NCBI GenBank assembly: GCA_029959085.1
Contig: JARWIR010000005.1
Location: 50,904,850-50,968,849 of the forward strand
Direction of reading: 5' to 3'
DNA length: 64,000 nt
From: Nemophila menziesii
Taxonomy: Eukaryota > Streptophyta > Magnoliopsida > Boraginales > Hydrophyllaceae
The position numbers and the translations under genes were made by a program. The notes beneath the pieces are model-generated. The model was not told where the DNA came from, searched no databases, and was given only the letters and a program-made list of their open reading frames with translations. Below are positions 10,100 through 22,583 of the stretch, in pieces (position 1 is the stretch's first letter; each line of letters opens with the position of its first letter).

Positions 10100-11297
10100 A
10101 CGTTGGTCGCCGCCGTGAGCCATCATTTCTTGCATGTACTCTATAACAGTCTCCTAATACCGAATCGTTGAACACAAGATCACATCCTTTTATGGTACCA
10201 TCATTAGGACTGGGTATGGGTTACTTTCTCTTTCATTTAATCCAGAAGAGTTGCATGTTAAATTAAAGAAATACATTCTAAATTATAAAAAAATCAATAA
10301 AATTTAATTATTTTAAATAATACGTTTTTATAAATAATTACTTACATCGGTATTCTGGTATTTCTTGGTCCACCACTCCCGTTTCTTATCATTCCAACCT
10401 ACACGTTCGAAGAAGCCACCTAGTGGTGGAAATGGAATCTTGTTGTTGTGTTTACTCATTTGTTACCACCAAGGGTCTCGAGGTAGGTTTCTCTAAATTA
10501 CCATGTTCCATTCTATTTTACAATCATTATTCTAAATATTTGTTATACTTAAAAATATATTTTATTAAAAACATATGTACCTTGTAAATTATATTCTAAG
10601 TTTGGGAATAATTTCTCGATCCCGCACCACTAGACCACGTTTTCTTCTTCCGGTTATCCATGTTCACCTTGTCCTGGTTCTGGATCAATTTAATTTAAAA
10701 AAATTAATAACATATATTTAAATCATGTATTATAAATTAAAAGTTTAATACCTTACTCTCACCTGCGTCCCAATTCACACAAATCTTTCTCCAATTTTCA
10801 TCACTCACATCAGCATGATTCTTCCCCTTCAAATAGTAGTGCTTATTCACCGGGTATTTGAAGTCTTTGTATCTACCTTATATGCTATTATAAATGTTAT
10901 GGGCAATATTCTCCCAACCTGGCCTTTGCATCCAACCTTCGATATTAAAAAATTCTTGCATTCAAATCAAGTAAGCCATCATCTGAATTATACATAAATT
11001 AATGATTTAAAAATAAGTTAGAATAAAAATTATAGATGAGAAATTAATAACACCTTGCTTCAAAGTATTGGGGACATCCACCCATTTTTTATAACATGGG
11101 GGTACTCTCTCCCTCACTGTTATCCCAACCACTTGAGCTACATGCTTTCCATACTCTTTAGTAGGATTCCAAGTGTCGTCTAGTATGTAGAAATCAACAT
11201 GTAATTTATCACCAAAGGCTTTAAAGGACTAGTGCATATTTTTTAGGGAGGGAAGACCCCTAGGCCTTCTCTTTCTCTTTTTTGTTATTGAACCCAT
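10100..11297 (-). pseudogene. Ptta/En-Spm type plant transposase pseudogene (Transposase_24-like)
   Basis: An ATG at 11295-11297 starts exon 1 (to about 11054): a basic start KKRKRRPRGLPSLKN, then FGDKLHVDFY, YGKHVAQVVGITVRERVP and KKWVDVPNTLK. Exon 2 (about 10985-10753) has EFFNIEGWMQRPGWENIAH, RYKDFKYPVNKHYY and NHADVSDENWRKICVNW. Exon 3 (10679-10581) has DKVNMDNRKKKTWSSGAGS. A fourth (about 10480-10346) has GGFFERVGWNDKKREWWTKK. The order matches the plant Ptta/En-Spm transposase domain: GKxxA...VP..W..VP..LK, then W+DFK...Y, then W...NR.K..H..G. Introns have GT/AG ends. In-frame stops at the start of exon 1's second block and inside exons 2 and 3 make it a pseudogene. No CACTA ends or TNP2-like partner were seen nearby. 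Confidence 0.75.
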
Positions 11298-13837
11298 TGA
11301 ATAAAGATCTAATTAATAAAAAATAAAAAACATATTTTGTGTATAGGGAGGTACGTTACAGTTGGCCAAACACCGGTCGGGGTTGCGAGAGTATCTCGTC
11401 CATCGTCATCCCCATGTGACCGAGCTATTTAGCAATCTAATAGAAATCAGAAATGTTAAAGAAAAAATAAAAAAACATATAATGCAAAAAAAATCAAACT
11501 GAAACTAATTTATTGAATTACATTAAGAAAAATGTTTATTTTAATAGTCACTAATATGTTACGCCATGACATGTTCTTAGATGTTCTCTCATTCAAAAAT
11601 CAACATATTTACAACTATGACCTATGTACTGCATACAAATCCTACATCGGTATACTACTTGGTGTTTTTTTACTTAAATATCACCATTTATTACGGGGAG
11701 TCGATTAGTTTGCAGAACTGTCGTGGAACAAATAATATTGTGATTCGAGTTCATACCCTCCTCGATCGTTGTGGTGAGGCTCTTTTTGCAAGAATAACCT
11801 ACACGTGCCTAATCCATGGTTTGAGAGATTTGAAACAAATCTCTCGGTAAATGCCCCCTATTACCGACCCTAGTGGGAGTTTCTAAGGACCCCGATGCAT
11901 CTGTCATCTAAGGAAAAGTAGTGTCAATTAAGGAGTTAAAACTATAAAAAAATTACATACCAGACCCTATATTAATAAATATATGTTCCAGTCCCTATAT
12001 AAATAAATATTACATTCTAGTTCCTATATGAATAAATATTAAATTCACCAAAATAATTTAATTTAAAACACACTCAATTTAATATATATTACATTCCAAT
12101 AATTAAAAAATACATTAAATAATAATAACTACAATATAAAACGATAAGGTAACAATAATCTGTAGTAAAAATTTACAACACCAAATCATTAAAAAATTAA
12201 TTCTAGGACGCAGAAGTTCGCGTTTTAGCGTCTCACACATGGAACTTCAGTGTAAACGAACCTAAACCCCATAAATAGATGCAAATCACCATCAAAACAC
12301 CAAAATATCATCAAACCATCCCTATAAATATCATCCAAACATTCGATCATATCATAAATCCTTCCCAAACACCAAAGATTCATACTTTAATCCAAAAAAA
12401 TTTCTCCAGTAAGAGCTTAAAGTCTACCCATTAAACCTCTCCAACACCATATATATTGATGACCCATTTTAAATAAACCACCACTGTCACTACTGTGCCA
12501 CCTCCAACAAACATCCAAAGACACAAATTTCATCAATAGATTTTCTAATCATCACAAATTTCACGGCCAATCCGATAAAATAGCTAGAACTCTTCTTTTC
12601 TTTCTATTACCGGTTGGAAATTACGATTTGTTTTAGTTATTTATTGGAGGAATTGTGAATTGTTTGAGCCTACCATTGTATATTTTGAAAGTAATATTTA
12701 AGTAGGTGAACAATTGAGTTTGGGGTCATCAGAGATGACCATGAAGGTTGGAAAAGGTATGAAGAACATGATGAAGAAAGAAAGTTGGGTATTAAGGGAA
12801 GATTTGTGTAGAGGAGATGATGATTTAGAGACTTATGAAAAGATGGAAACTTGGAAAATATGACAAAAGAGTTCGAGGTAATGAAGAATACTTAATTCAA
12901 GATGAACGCAACAAGTAATGATCTTTAGAGCTTGATAAAAAAAATATTCAGAACCTCAACCTTAGACTACACGTAATCGGCCTAGTGTCGATCCAAATAT
13001 GTTTTCCTACCCTTTTCTCATTTAGTAGTTATATTATTTTTATTCGCATTATAGAGTCTTTTTGAGTCGTGGGGACACGACTCATTTTTTAGTTTGGGGT
13101 AGGGTATCGTGGCCTCATCCCAACTTTATGTGTTATGTGTTTTTTTACTACTTCTCAAGAAATTTAAAGTCAAATAAAAATTAGTTTGAGGAATTTTTTG
13201 ACTATAGAGTATTTTAAATGTCCCATAAGCATACTTTATGGGAATTTATGATAGAAAATAGTTGACTTTAGGAGTTAGTGTAAAAAGCACTTTGATTGCA
13301 TGCAAATATGAGGTAATTGATAGAAAGAATAAATGAACAATGCAAAAGAAGTAAACTTGTACTTAAGGAAAATGAGTAGTTTGTAGAACGTTAGATCTGA
13401 ATGAGTAGAGAACCCACTTAGGTATGAACTAGATGCAAGATGTGTAAATAGGAAAATGATAGAGATAGTTCTTTGTTAGCCCTTTGAATCCTTTCTGGCC
13501 TTCTATCCCTGAGTTTAATTATATCCTTCTTAGCCCTATTTTTAGCCTTTAAGCTTTGCTTTTGTCGCCACATTATAAGCCAATAGCCCTTTAGTTTGTT
13601 AGGCATTTACATATGACCCGCACTTGAATCACGATCATGAGACTTCCTGTCTTGAGCTTGAGTTTGGGGTAGTAAGTCCACTATTATGGGAATTTACATT
13701 GGGTTGGGATTTTTGGAGCTTATCAATTGTGCTTTGTTTAATTTTGATTATGATTCACAGTGATCATATTGTAACCCTTTGCCGGGGTAAAAGTAAATAA
13801 AAAAAAGATATGAAAAGAAAATAATTATGAGTAGCAT
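11298..13837. other. Gene-poor region upstream of the transposase pseudogene
   Basis: No intact gene. On the minus strand 11340-11460 reads ARSHGDDDGRDTLATPTG between an AG and a GT and could be an upstream exon of the transposase pseudogene or noise. The rest is AT-rich. It holds a three-unit tandem repeat at 11961-12046 and a perfect hairpin at 13064-13083 (gagtcgtg, ggga, cacgactc). From about 13640 onward, tttggggta and ccctttgccggggtaaaag stretches resemble the 3' untranslated part of a gypsy element leading into segment S. Confidence 0.4.
11961..12046. repeat. Short tandem repeat, three 28-29-bp units
   Basis: Three adjacent units share cctatat and aataaatat cores: starts at 11961 (cagaccctatatt), 11989 (cagtccctatata) and 12018 (tagttcctatatg). 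The units differ at several bases. No function is evident. Confidence 0.7.
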
Positions 13838-14422
13838 GATATCTTAACATCAAAAAGAGTGTCATGATTATACAAAATAAAAGAGAAATTTCATATGAAA
13901 AGACATTTGGACCGGCAAAGAGGAAATTTTTATGTGAATCATTTTTAGTGCTTCTTGGGTTGATCTGGGGACGCTAAATTAGCGCGTCAAATGGGTTAAC
14001 TGAGAACACAGTTTGTTGATGGTAAGTGAGGAGAGAGCCAAAAGCTCACTTCAAATTTACCAAATATACATATCATACCGTCCCTAAGTTTACGCAAAAA
14101 CCGTAAAGACCTCGTGATTCCTAGATATATAGTGAGTCTGTGATTCATCTAATAGGGAGTATGCTAAGTGGAGCGTTCATAGCAAGTAAGGATCGATGAA
14201 CACCCTATGGCCACCATCTTCAGATAAGTATAAGTGTAACCTTCTAGCATTGTGAAATTAATTTTGGATTGATATTATTTTGTGTTTGATTTTGAATGAT
14301 ATGTGCATGTGTATATTAATTCCTAGATCATACTATATGAGATTTGTTTGAAGTTGTTCTTTGGGAATATTTAATAGATTCTACCTTCTGCATTTACCTA
14401 AAAGGCTTTTGTTTTAAATTTA

Positions 14423-14458
14423 CTTTGTCGGGACGACAAAGGTTTGAGTTTAGGGTCT
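14423..14458 (+). promoter_or_regulatory. Hairpin plus polypurine tract before the LTR
   Basis: ctttgtcg, gga, cgacaaag forms a perfect 8-bp stem at 14423-14441. It is followed by ggtttgagtttagggtct and then TGATGTCTACC. A purine-rich tract just before TG is the priming site for plus-strand DNA in LTR retrotransposons. The same arrangement occurs in the two other copies of segment S, where the tract reads gactttggggtct. Confidence 0.65.
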
Positions 14459-15990
14459 TGATGTCTACCTATTTGTTCTAAATATTATCCCTTAGGAGAC
14501 ATAATTTTAGGTGAATACTTGACTTATTTGATAGACTTTTATGCTTATTTCTTCATATTGCACTTTCGCCCCTCGGAATTAGACTATTTGCAATTTTAGA
14601 GATTTTGTGCGCTAATTTGTTTGTTTTAGTGCAAATTTAGTAGGTTTATGGATTCATGAAGAACCAATACAAGGAGGAGAAGTGAGGATTAAAGTCTTAG
14701 ATCGAGTGGAGGAGCTGAGAAATTCCAAGAACTTAATTAAAGAAGTTGCAGATCTGAAAGGCTGTTAAAGATTGCTGTTTTTGGGGCTATTTATGAGAGA
14801 AATTAGCATTGGGCCACGAGACATGATTTGATAGCCTATTGAGTTAGGAAGATTCTCCAAGTTTAATGAGCCCATTTGGAGTTGAGATGCAAAAGTTATA
14901 ACCATTTTACTAAGGGTTGAACAGTAGTTACGGAAATTAAAAGAAAAGATCGGCTTGAACTTTTTATGATTTGACTTAATCCTCTTAACATAAGCCCTAA
15001 AAAGAATTTCAGCACTTATATAAGCTCCTTTAGACCTTATTATTCAGCACCTATCATTGAACCTTCATACTAAATCATCCTTAGAGAGAGCGTCAACAGG
15101 CGGAAGCAAGAGCAGAAGCTGGAAAATCCTTTTCTTCCAATAATAGCTCAAGTCAATTCATCTATCTAGGTTCTTGTTTTATTTCTGTTATTAGGATCAT
15201 GTATATTATTAATTTCCTCTTAGTTTTAATTTCAATTATGAGCTAAACCTTTTAAGTGCTTGAGAATCGCTACATAGGTTGAACCCTAATTAATTTGATT
15301 AATGTTTTTTGATTTGGGATATTTATAATTTAATTTGAATTGGACAATTAGTATTGATTATTATCGTAGGACTATTCACTATTTTTAATCTGATCAATTA
15401 GACATAGAATTTAGTAATTAAGCTATTCACATTGGTGGGGAAGTGATCGCCTTGACGAGGCGTTTAATTACAGACATAGGTAATAAACGTAAGCTAGAAA
15501 TTATTGATCCTGACGGACTTAGTTAACCTTATAGCCAATTGGGTAGAGAACTTGACATTCAAAGGTGGATTATAATCACCCTGACGGGGTTTGTAACACC
15601 CTGGAATAGCTCGTAAGTCCACCGTGACGGGGCTTAGGAGAATCTAGAATCCCGATTATTACTAGTTACAGATTCGACCCTTAAAAGAAGCATTGATTAA
15701 GTTTATTTCAGTGAAACCCTAGCGTGACTCAAGTTTCAATCCTCTTTCTTGCGTCCATTCATATTTTATTTTCTTGCGTCTCATTATTTGCATTAAGTTA
15801 ATTTAATATTTTCTTTATTTGCACTTTAGTCCTTAAAATCAAAATAAATATTTATTCTATTTACTTTTAATTGTCATTCAAGCAACTATTTCCATTTATA
15901 GCATAACACTTTAGTCATATCCAATCCGTCCCTGAGATCAAAATCCCGTTTACCGGATATTACTTGGATGACCCGTACACTTGCGGAATG
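14459..15990 (+). repeat. Ty3/gypsy-type LTR in segment S copy 1
   Basis: It begins TGATGTCTACC right after the polypurine tract, carries a TATA box at 15017-15024 and a gcggaagcaagagcag stretch downstream of it. It ends near the accggatattacttgga...ccgtacacttgcgg motif at about 15950-15990. The 3' end is not fixed because no primer-binding site follows. Gag-pol is not in the window, so this is a solo LTR or the 3' end of a deleted element. Confidence 0.65.
15017..15024 (+). promoter_or_regulatory. TATA box of the LTR
   Basis: tatataag in the context cactTATATAAGctcc, about 560 bp into the LTR and before a transcribed-leader-like stretch. It is retained in all three LTR copies of this family (15017, 26674, 51375). 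Confidence 0.6.
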
Positions 15991-16276
15991 TGTCTTGCCT
16001 TTTTAGGTGTGTTTATTTAGAACACACAAGGAGACACCAGATATGTTCTTTAAATTTCAATGGAATGTATTTTAAAATTTATTATTTTCGATGTTTAGAA
16101 CTTCTAAAAATATGCTATTGAACATAAAGCATGTAATTTTCCCTTCTAATGCATTTGAGATTAGGTTTGGAATTTTAATAAAACTATCAACTTGGAAAAT
16201 TATTTTTAATATATCCAGAGAGATTGTTTATCTGCTAGAATCATGACAACAAGATATTATATTTATAGCAATTTAC

Positions 16277-16560
16277 ATGCAGTTTCAACCCTCAACTTTG
16301 ACACTACATTTATGTAATTCAGGCCTAACAGAGCCCGAATTTTCCAAAATCACCACGAAATTATTTTTGAAAGAATTTTTATTCTCGATATTATATATTG
16401 TTTCCATACTTGACCTACTGTTACTAATATCGGTCTTATCAAGCCCTGGATTAGCCAGTATTGCATATGCAATCGTGGATCCTACATCAAAATCAACTAA
16501 AGTTGTACCTTCTTCCGTTGCATTTTAGTCATTAACAAAATCTATAGAGATCTATTATTG
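16277..16560 (-). other. Conserved coding-like block of repeat R
   Basis: Read on the minus strand, this block gives GTTLVDFDVGSTIAYAIL, TDISNSRSSMETI, NSFKNNFVVILE and GSVRPELHK, ending VEG*NCM*. The same frame and order recur at about 24840-25216 (+), 33424-33700 (-), 40850-41150 (+), 42280-42660 (-), 45185-45570 (-) and in the second tandem copy. Most copies have one or two stops, at different places. An ancestral exon is the simplest explanation. I do not recognise the protein. The opposite strand also has an open frame in several copies, which I regard as the shadow. Confidence 0.5.
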
Positions 16561-19500
16561 AGGTGGTTGTGGGTCTCTATAGATGGAGTGATGGAAACCT
16601 AGGTGGTTTTGGGTGTCTTCGCCTGCATTTTTTTTTGGTGCATGGAAAATGAAATATAAAAGGAAAATAAAAACAACATATTTGAACAAGAATACATACA
16701 ACAATTAGAATTATAAAAAGCATTACATATTATGTACAGAAGCACAAATAATTGCATTTATATATACAAAAGAAATTCCCTCTTGAAGAATCACGACACG
16801 GAGTTACACAATTGTCCTTTTTTCACACAGATAATTTCTTTTTATTAAATTCCTAGTTGTTTGGCAAATTAAATAATTAGCGTTATATTCAAAAGTCAAA
16901 TTTCGCAATTTTCATTAGGGTGTCGCACAACTACAGATCTTGACAACAATATCCTATCCAAGGTTTAGTTAGAGTATCAATCTGCGCAAAACAACAAAGT
17001 CTAAGAATAAGAACCAAGTATAAACAAAAGATTCCTAAAAAGATAAAGGATATAGAAAATATTGCACACATGATTATAATGAGGCAAATACCATTATTTT
17101 TTAAAACAAACATGTTTATTTCGTCTTTCCTTCCACCCCTCCAAACCACCATTTGCAGCACCATCCAAATCACTACCTAACCCTACTCACATCCCTTGCA
17201 CATACCATATCCTTATGTTGTATGTGTTTTTCATGTTTTTATTCTTTCTTGCATATGCATAAAAACAAATACTAGGAAGACATTTTATGTATATAATTAG
17301 GTAATATTATATTAATGTAACAATCCTTTCCAATTTTAAAACCTAGTTGTGAAAGGGGAAATTTGTGGGACTTTTGGAACCATTGGTGACTAAATATGCA
17401 ACTATATATTGTTCCAGGTATTTTAGATAATGGTTTAAATATACATTACACCACAAACCAGTATCAGAGATTGTCAAAGTATTTAATGACTTACATTGGC
17501 AATGTACGCCTTTGTTACCATAATAATAAGCTATAAACTGACAAAAATTTTGGTAACAATAACGCATGTCCGAATCGGCTTTACTAATAGTACCCATAAG
17601 GAATTTGTCCAATTACTTCCTGATGCTTATATCACTTCCTTTTATTCTGCTCAATTATTACTCAACCAAATAGATAAAGATCAAATGGATTTTTTGCTTC
17701 TAATGTAAGGCTTGGGTGAGGTATAAGTGAGCTTTTGGCTCTCACATCACTATATCGGATAAAATAATCGACTTAGAGGTTGATTTTTTTTCTCATAGAT
17801 TTCCCACTCATACTTTTATAATACATCACAAGCATCCCCATTTTCCAAATACAAATTCTTTTAATGTTCAATTAATTTACTCATAAGATATTTTATGTTT
17901 TTTACTTTTTTTTTTGTTGTTCTTTCTTTTTGTAGGTCAAACATAAATCTTGCTTTGATGTAAGAATTCATGTTGACCTCTTTTAATTTTATTTTTTTTC
18001 TTTTCATTTTTTCTTTTTATTTTTTCTTTTCTTGAATCCCTACAAGGATCACAATGAAGTGATCATTTCTCTAAATATGCAGTTTCATAAAATCTTTTAC
18101 ATCAAAGTTGTTGGTAATTTTTGTTTTCGACTAAGTTGGATCTTAAGTTCTACACACCTACTCACTTATCACTTTATTTGAACCCTGTTTTAAACGCATT
18201 ACTAACTAATGATCCAATCCATATTAACACGTATCATAAAAATATTCAAAGCCTAATATGGGTGTTTCTAAAGCACAAACATAGTTATTGTCGTCGATTT
18301 GTCTAATAGTGCTTTATAAAACAATTGTATTTAATAAATATTACTAGTTAAACCCATAATTCTTACATTGATTTTTTTTCTATTTTATTCTTAAAGAAAG
18401 TAAACACATAAAACGGGAATGGGGACTACAAGTAACCCACCTACGACTTAGAAAGATTGCAGTAAATTTTTAGAAAAGCAAATTCCATTTTTAGGCCATT
18501 ACATGTTTATTAAAAACATTTTGGGCCAATAGTGTCAAAAAAGTAGTATTTTTAGGCCAAATGTATTTAAAACACCCATTTTTAAGCTATTTCGCTAATT
18601 TCATGAAATATTTTGTAGATTTTAAAAATAATTTGGATATTTTGTAGATTTTAAAGATTATTTGCATATTGTTTAATCTTTTAAACAATTTACTCCAATT
18701 AATTTTATGTGGCAGTAATTTATATATTATGATATTAAAATAAAAAACATACTAAAAATAATAAACACTATATTGGGAGTATTTGAGATGGGTCACCATT
18801 AAAATGTATTTATTAGCTGATAATTTTCAAGACTAATACACATATCCATGGAACTGGGTGGGTGAGAAGGGTGGTAATACAACTAACTATATTTTCATTT
18901 GACGAGAAAATATCTAACCATTAGATATTAGAAGAATTCCAAGTCTACATATAAATCAAGGTGATTATCCCGCCAAAGGAAGGTTTAAACCTCTTAACAT
19001 ACGTTACATCTATTTTCATAAGGTGTTGAAGAACAAAACCCTAACACTATCGTCAATTTTATATGGTACATGAAAAAGAGAACTTATTGAAATTCTAGAT
19101 ACACGTAATAGATTAGAAAATGTAAATTAAAAAATTTAATTGCAATGTTATTCATCAAAGGGTCGCACGATTACTGATCTCAACAACATCATCACAGTGA
19201 GAGCATCAATGTTTAATAATAAGACCCAAGTAAAAATAAAAAACTCCAAAACAGTGTTTTAAAAAGAAAAGGTACTCAGAAGATTGCATCCCCAATAAGG
19301 ATTGAAAATGCACCACACTAAAGGGTGAAAGTAGTGGAGATGAAAAGGGTAATAACTAAAAGAGCACGATCGTAAAGCAGGAAAAGCATACTATCGTAAC
19401 CTAGGTTCATACAATAAAAAACCAAACATGGAAATACTCGAATAATAGACAAGCACCGAAGACTTCATTGATAAACTCTAATGAATTGAAACACAAGATC

Positions 19501-19949
19501 AAGAGTTTACCACCGCCAACACCCAGTCAAATTAATTAGAAAAATTTACAATAATGGTGTACAAAAACAATAAAAAGAAAAACCCCCACACGGAGAAGCC
19601 CAAAGTAGGACCAATCCAAGACCTAGAATGGGCTGGACTTACAAAGCCCAATTACCCTCATTTAAGGGTATTATAGTATTTTTAATGTTAAAAATATCAT
19701 TTTGACATTGAATGCATTTTGATAAAAAAATAAAAAATAAACACACCTAATCCCAAGCCGCCGAGCTGTGTACCACTGTCCAATCCTTCACAGATCCATT
19801 ATTCAAGCGAAGTTTTAACAGCTAGTTGTTGATGTTAACAGACTAAAGGTAAAGAAGAACCTTCACATAAAGCTAGTTTTCCGAATCTGAATCGATTATA
19901 ATTATTATAGTCTGATTAATAACTGTTTTTTCTCCTATGTTTTAAATAT

Positions 19950-20477
19950 TTTGATGATGAGATCAAACAAGCTTAAGAACTTGGTTGCTACAAGGATAAT
20001 TCAATTAATGGAAGCTTTGGAGGCTCTGTCACAAGGTACCGTTATTTAACTATTTTGTTTTATTTCCTATTGTAATTAAAATTGAGAAAAGGATGAAGAA
20101 AAATTAAAATGAGAGTGTTGTTTAAACCATAACACAATTTGTCTACTTGCTTTATGTCAATCTTGTTATTGATCACCATGGGAATTGAATTTTGTATATG
20201 GTCCCTTCTTAGGTATTTAGTGAAAATGCTTTATTAAAAACAATACTTTGAATTGTATCTTGGATTTCTTAATCTGAATCTTTTCATTTAGATTTTTTCT
20301 GATTATTGCAACTACAAATCTATTATGTTATATAATTTACATTCGAATAATTTCTAAATGTAATATTTTATCTTTGATACAATTTTTAGAGAGCTAATTC
20401 ATTTTGTTGTACAGGAAAAAGATTGTTTTTCATGACATTTCAATAAGGGGAACATATAGTCTTTCATGGGATCAAAG
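19950..20477 (+). other. Two exon-like blocks of repeat R
   Basis: A block ending ctctgtcacaag at 20035 is followed by GT. About 380 bp later, a 63-bp block (20415-20477) is bounded by acag and gtaat. In one phase the second block reads KKIVFHDISIRGTYSLSWDQ, and the first can be joined to it as ASINGSFGGSVTR. The AG and GT flanks recur around the same block at 32890-32952, 37408-37470, 41719-41781, 44762-44823, and in the tandem copy. This looks like a captured gene piece with one intron; the gene is not identified. Confidence 0.5.
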
Positions 20478-22583
20478 GTAATGTTTATTACCTCTAAAAT
20501 GTTATCTTATGGTTCTCGTGATTTTAAAATATTCACATGTCCTCATCTTTTCAAAATGAAGTTTAAAAGTTGTGAAAATGTGTGGAGATAATTATTTTTA
20601 CTGTATATTTACTATGATGTATTTTTTGAAAAATATAGGGACTTATAGTGTATGCTGTTATAATATGAGTTTTTATGTATTTGGGTTTGTTTTTAATGTT
20701 CATTTATAGATCAACTTGAGTTTGTGTTTTCATATTCAAATGCTCTATTAAGATATATGGTAGCTACAATTTTGTCTTCAGTCCATCTCCATGAATAATC
20801 TTAAGCTTCGATGACCTCAACATCAAAATCTTCAACAATAAGGGAAATAATTGTTAATCAGACTATAATAATCAAAATCGATTATATTGGCGGCTAGGAA
20901 CTAGGCGCGTTTATTTTTCTTATCTTTAACAACATGCATCCATTGTCCAAACACTTTTTAACCATAAAAAACTATAATACCCTTAAATAAGGGTGACTGG
21001 GTTTTGTAAGTCCAACCAATTCTAGGTCGTGGGTTGGTCCTACATTGGGATCCTCTGTGTGGGAGTTTTTCTTTTTATCGTTTTTGTACACTATTATTGT
21101 AATTTTTTCTGATTAATTTGACATGGTATTGGCTGTGGCTCACACTTTCTCTTGGGTTTCAATTCATTAGATTTCATCAAGGAAGTCTTGTGTGATTGTC
21201 TAGAAGTCTTAGTCTTGGTCTTGATGTCATTGTCGGTTTAGTTTCACTTTGCATCTCCCCTATTTCACCCTTTAGTGTAATGCATTACAATACTTATTTG
21301 GGATGCAATCTTTTGAATACGGCAGTTTTGGAGTTTTTGATTTTACTTGGTTCTTATTCATAAACTTTGTTGTTATTCGCAGATTGATGCTCTCATTGTG
21401 ATGATGTTGTTGAGATCCGTAATCGTGTGACCCTCTGATGAATAACATTGGAATTTGATTTTTGAATATACCGTTACTAATCTATTATGTGTATCTAGAA
21501 TTGCAATAAGTTGTCTTTTTCATGTATCACATATAATAGACGAGGGTGTTACTATGTTTTGTTCTTCAACACCTTTAGCAAATAGATGTAACTGTATGTC
21601 AAGAGGTTTAAACCTTCTTTTGGCAGATAATCACCTTGATTTATATGAAGACGTGTAATTATTCTAATATGTAATTATCAGATATTTTCTCTTCATATCA
21701 AATTATAATTAGTTGTATCATAACCACTCCCACCCACCCAGTTCCATGGATATGTGTATTAGTCTTACTACTTATCAGCTAATAAATACATTTTAAGGGT
21801 GATCCATCTCAAATACTCCCAATATAGTGTTTATTATTTTTAGTATGATTTTGTGATCCTTATCATGATATATAAATTAATGCGACATGAATATATTTGG
21901 AGTAAATTGTTTAAAAGATTAAAAAATATGCCTTTTTAGTTTCAGCAAGTCTAGTCTGTGCAAGCTACTAAAAAGTATCTCTAAAATTCCGTATAACATT
22001 TTTTTTGAAGAATTAATACCCAATAAATATCCTATTTTTTGATTCTTCCTAACCACAACAGCTACTTGCTTGATTGGGCATATAACATTGAACTGGAACA
22101 TAAAATTAACCTTTTGTCGAGTCTACTTTGCATATTTTTCGAGATCTCTCAAATGATACATACCAAAATGAATAGAAACTTTCATAAAATTTATGTCCAA
22201 ATCCTTGATATTCTTAACATTACCCTGATTTCAAAAATAACATGTGAATGATTGACTAAAATATTTGGGGAGTTCTTGGGTCAGCTGGATAGATAGAGAA
22301 GTCTAATTTCAAATTATAGAAACCACACCTTATTTGGATATCATATGAAAAAGTTATGATCAAAATAGTGAGGTGTTAGGATAAAATTTGAGAAGGTTTC
22401 TCAAATTTGCATACTCGATTCGCTCCAAATCAACCCACACAACCATAAAACATGATACATATCATCGATCAAGTATCATGGATCAATAATGTCAACCATT
22501 AACTTGAAAATTGACCGATTTTCGCAAAGGTAAGTCATCTTTCCCCTATCTTTAACTTGTATAATATCAGTTTAGGCATATAT

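Larger units (their letters stand above)
13838..16257 (+). repeat. Segment S, copy 1: gypsy 3' end, LTR and LRR gene edge
   Basis: Starting at gatatcttaacatcaaaaag, this segment matches 25728-27907 and 50428-52608 with about one difference per 10-20 bases in the parts I compared. It contains, in order, a non-coding stretch, a hairpin plus polypurine tract (14423-14458), an LTR-like block and the first bases of a receptor-like-protein fragment. Similarity ends at gacaacaagatatt (about 16257), where repeat R begins, so this copy is truncated. It also has about 175 bp near 13985-14160 that the other copies lack. Confidence 0.85.
16258..20803 (+). repeat. Repeat R, plus orientation (block 1)
   Basis: First block of the dominant repeat family. 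Ordered landmarks are atgcagtttcaaccctc, gaaattccctcttgaagaatc, a gtcgcac...ctacagatcttgac block, gaatttgtccaatta, gtaggtcaaacataaatc, a ttttaggccattacat half-element, ggtcgcacgattactgatc, agggtattata, an exon-like pair near 19950-20480 and ttcagtccatct. It lacks about 840 bp present at about 30490-31330. It inverts into the next block at about 20803. No long open frame exists. Confidence 0.85.

Noticed and set aside
10100..13837. A complete CACTA element
   Set aside because: No cactac-type termini or TNP2-like gene was seen on either side.
16277..16528. Plus-strand open frame, also seen at 45202 and as the complement of 24961 and 49663
   Set aside because: The opposite strand carries the better conserved reading across copies, so this looks like its shadow.
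21455..21658. 67-residue open frame repeated at 46155
   Set aside because: The two copies are identical only because the DNA was recently duplicated; other R copies do not keep the frame.
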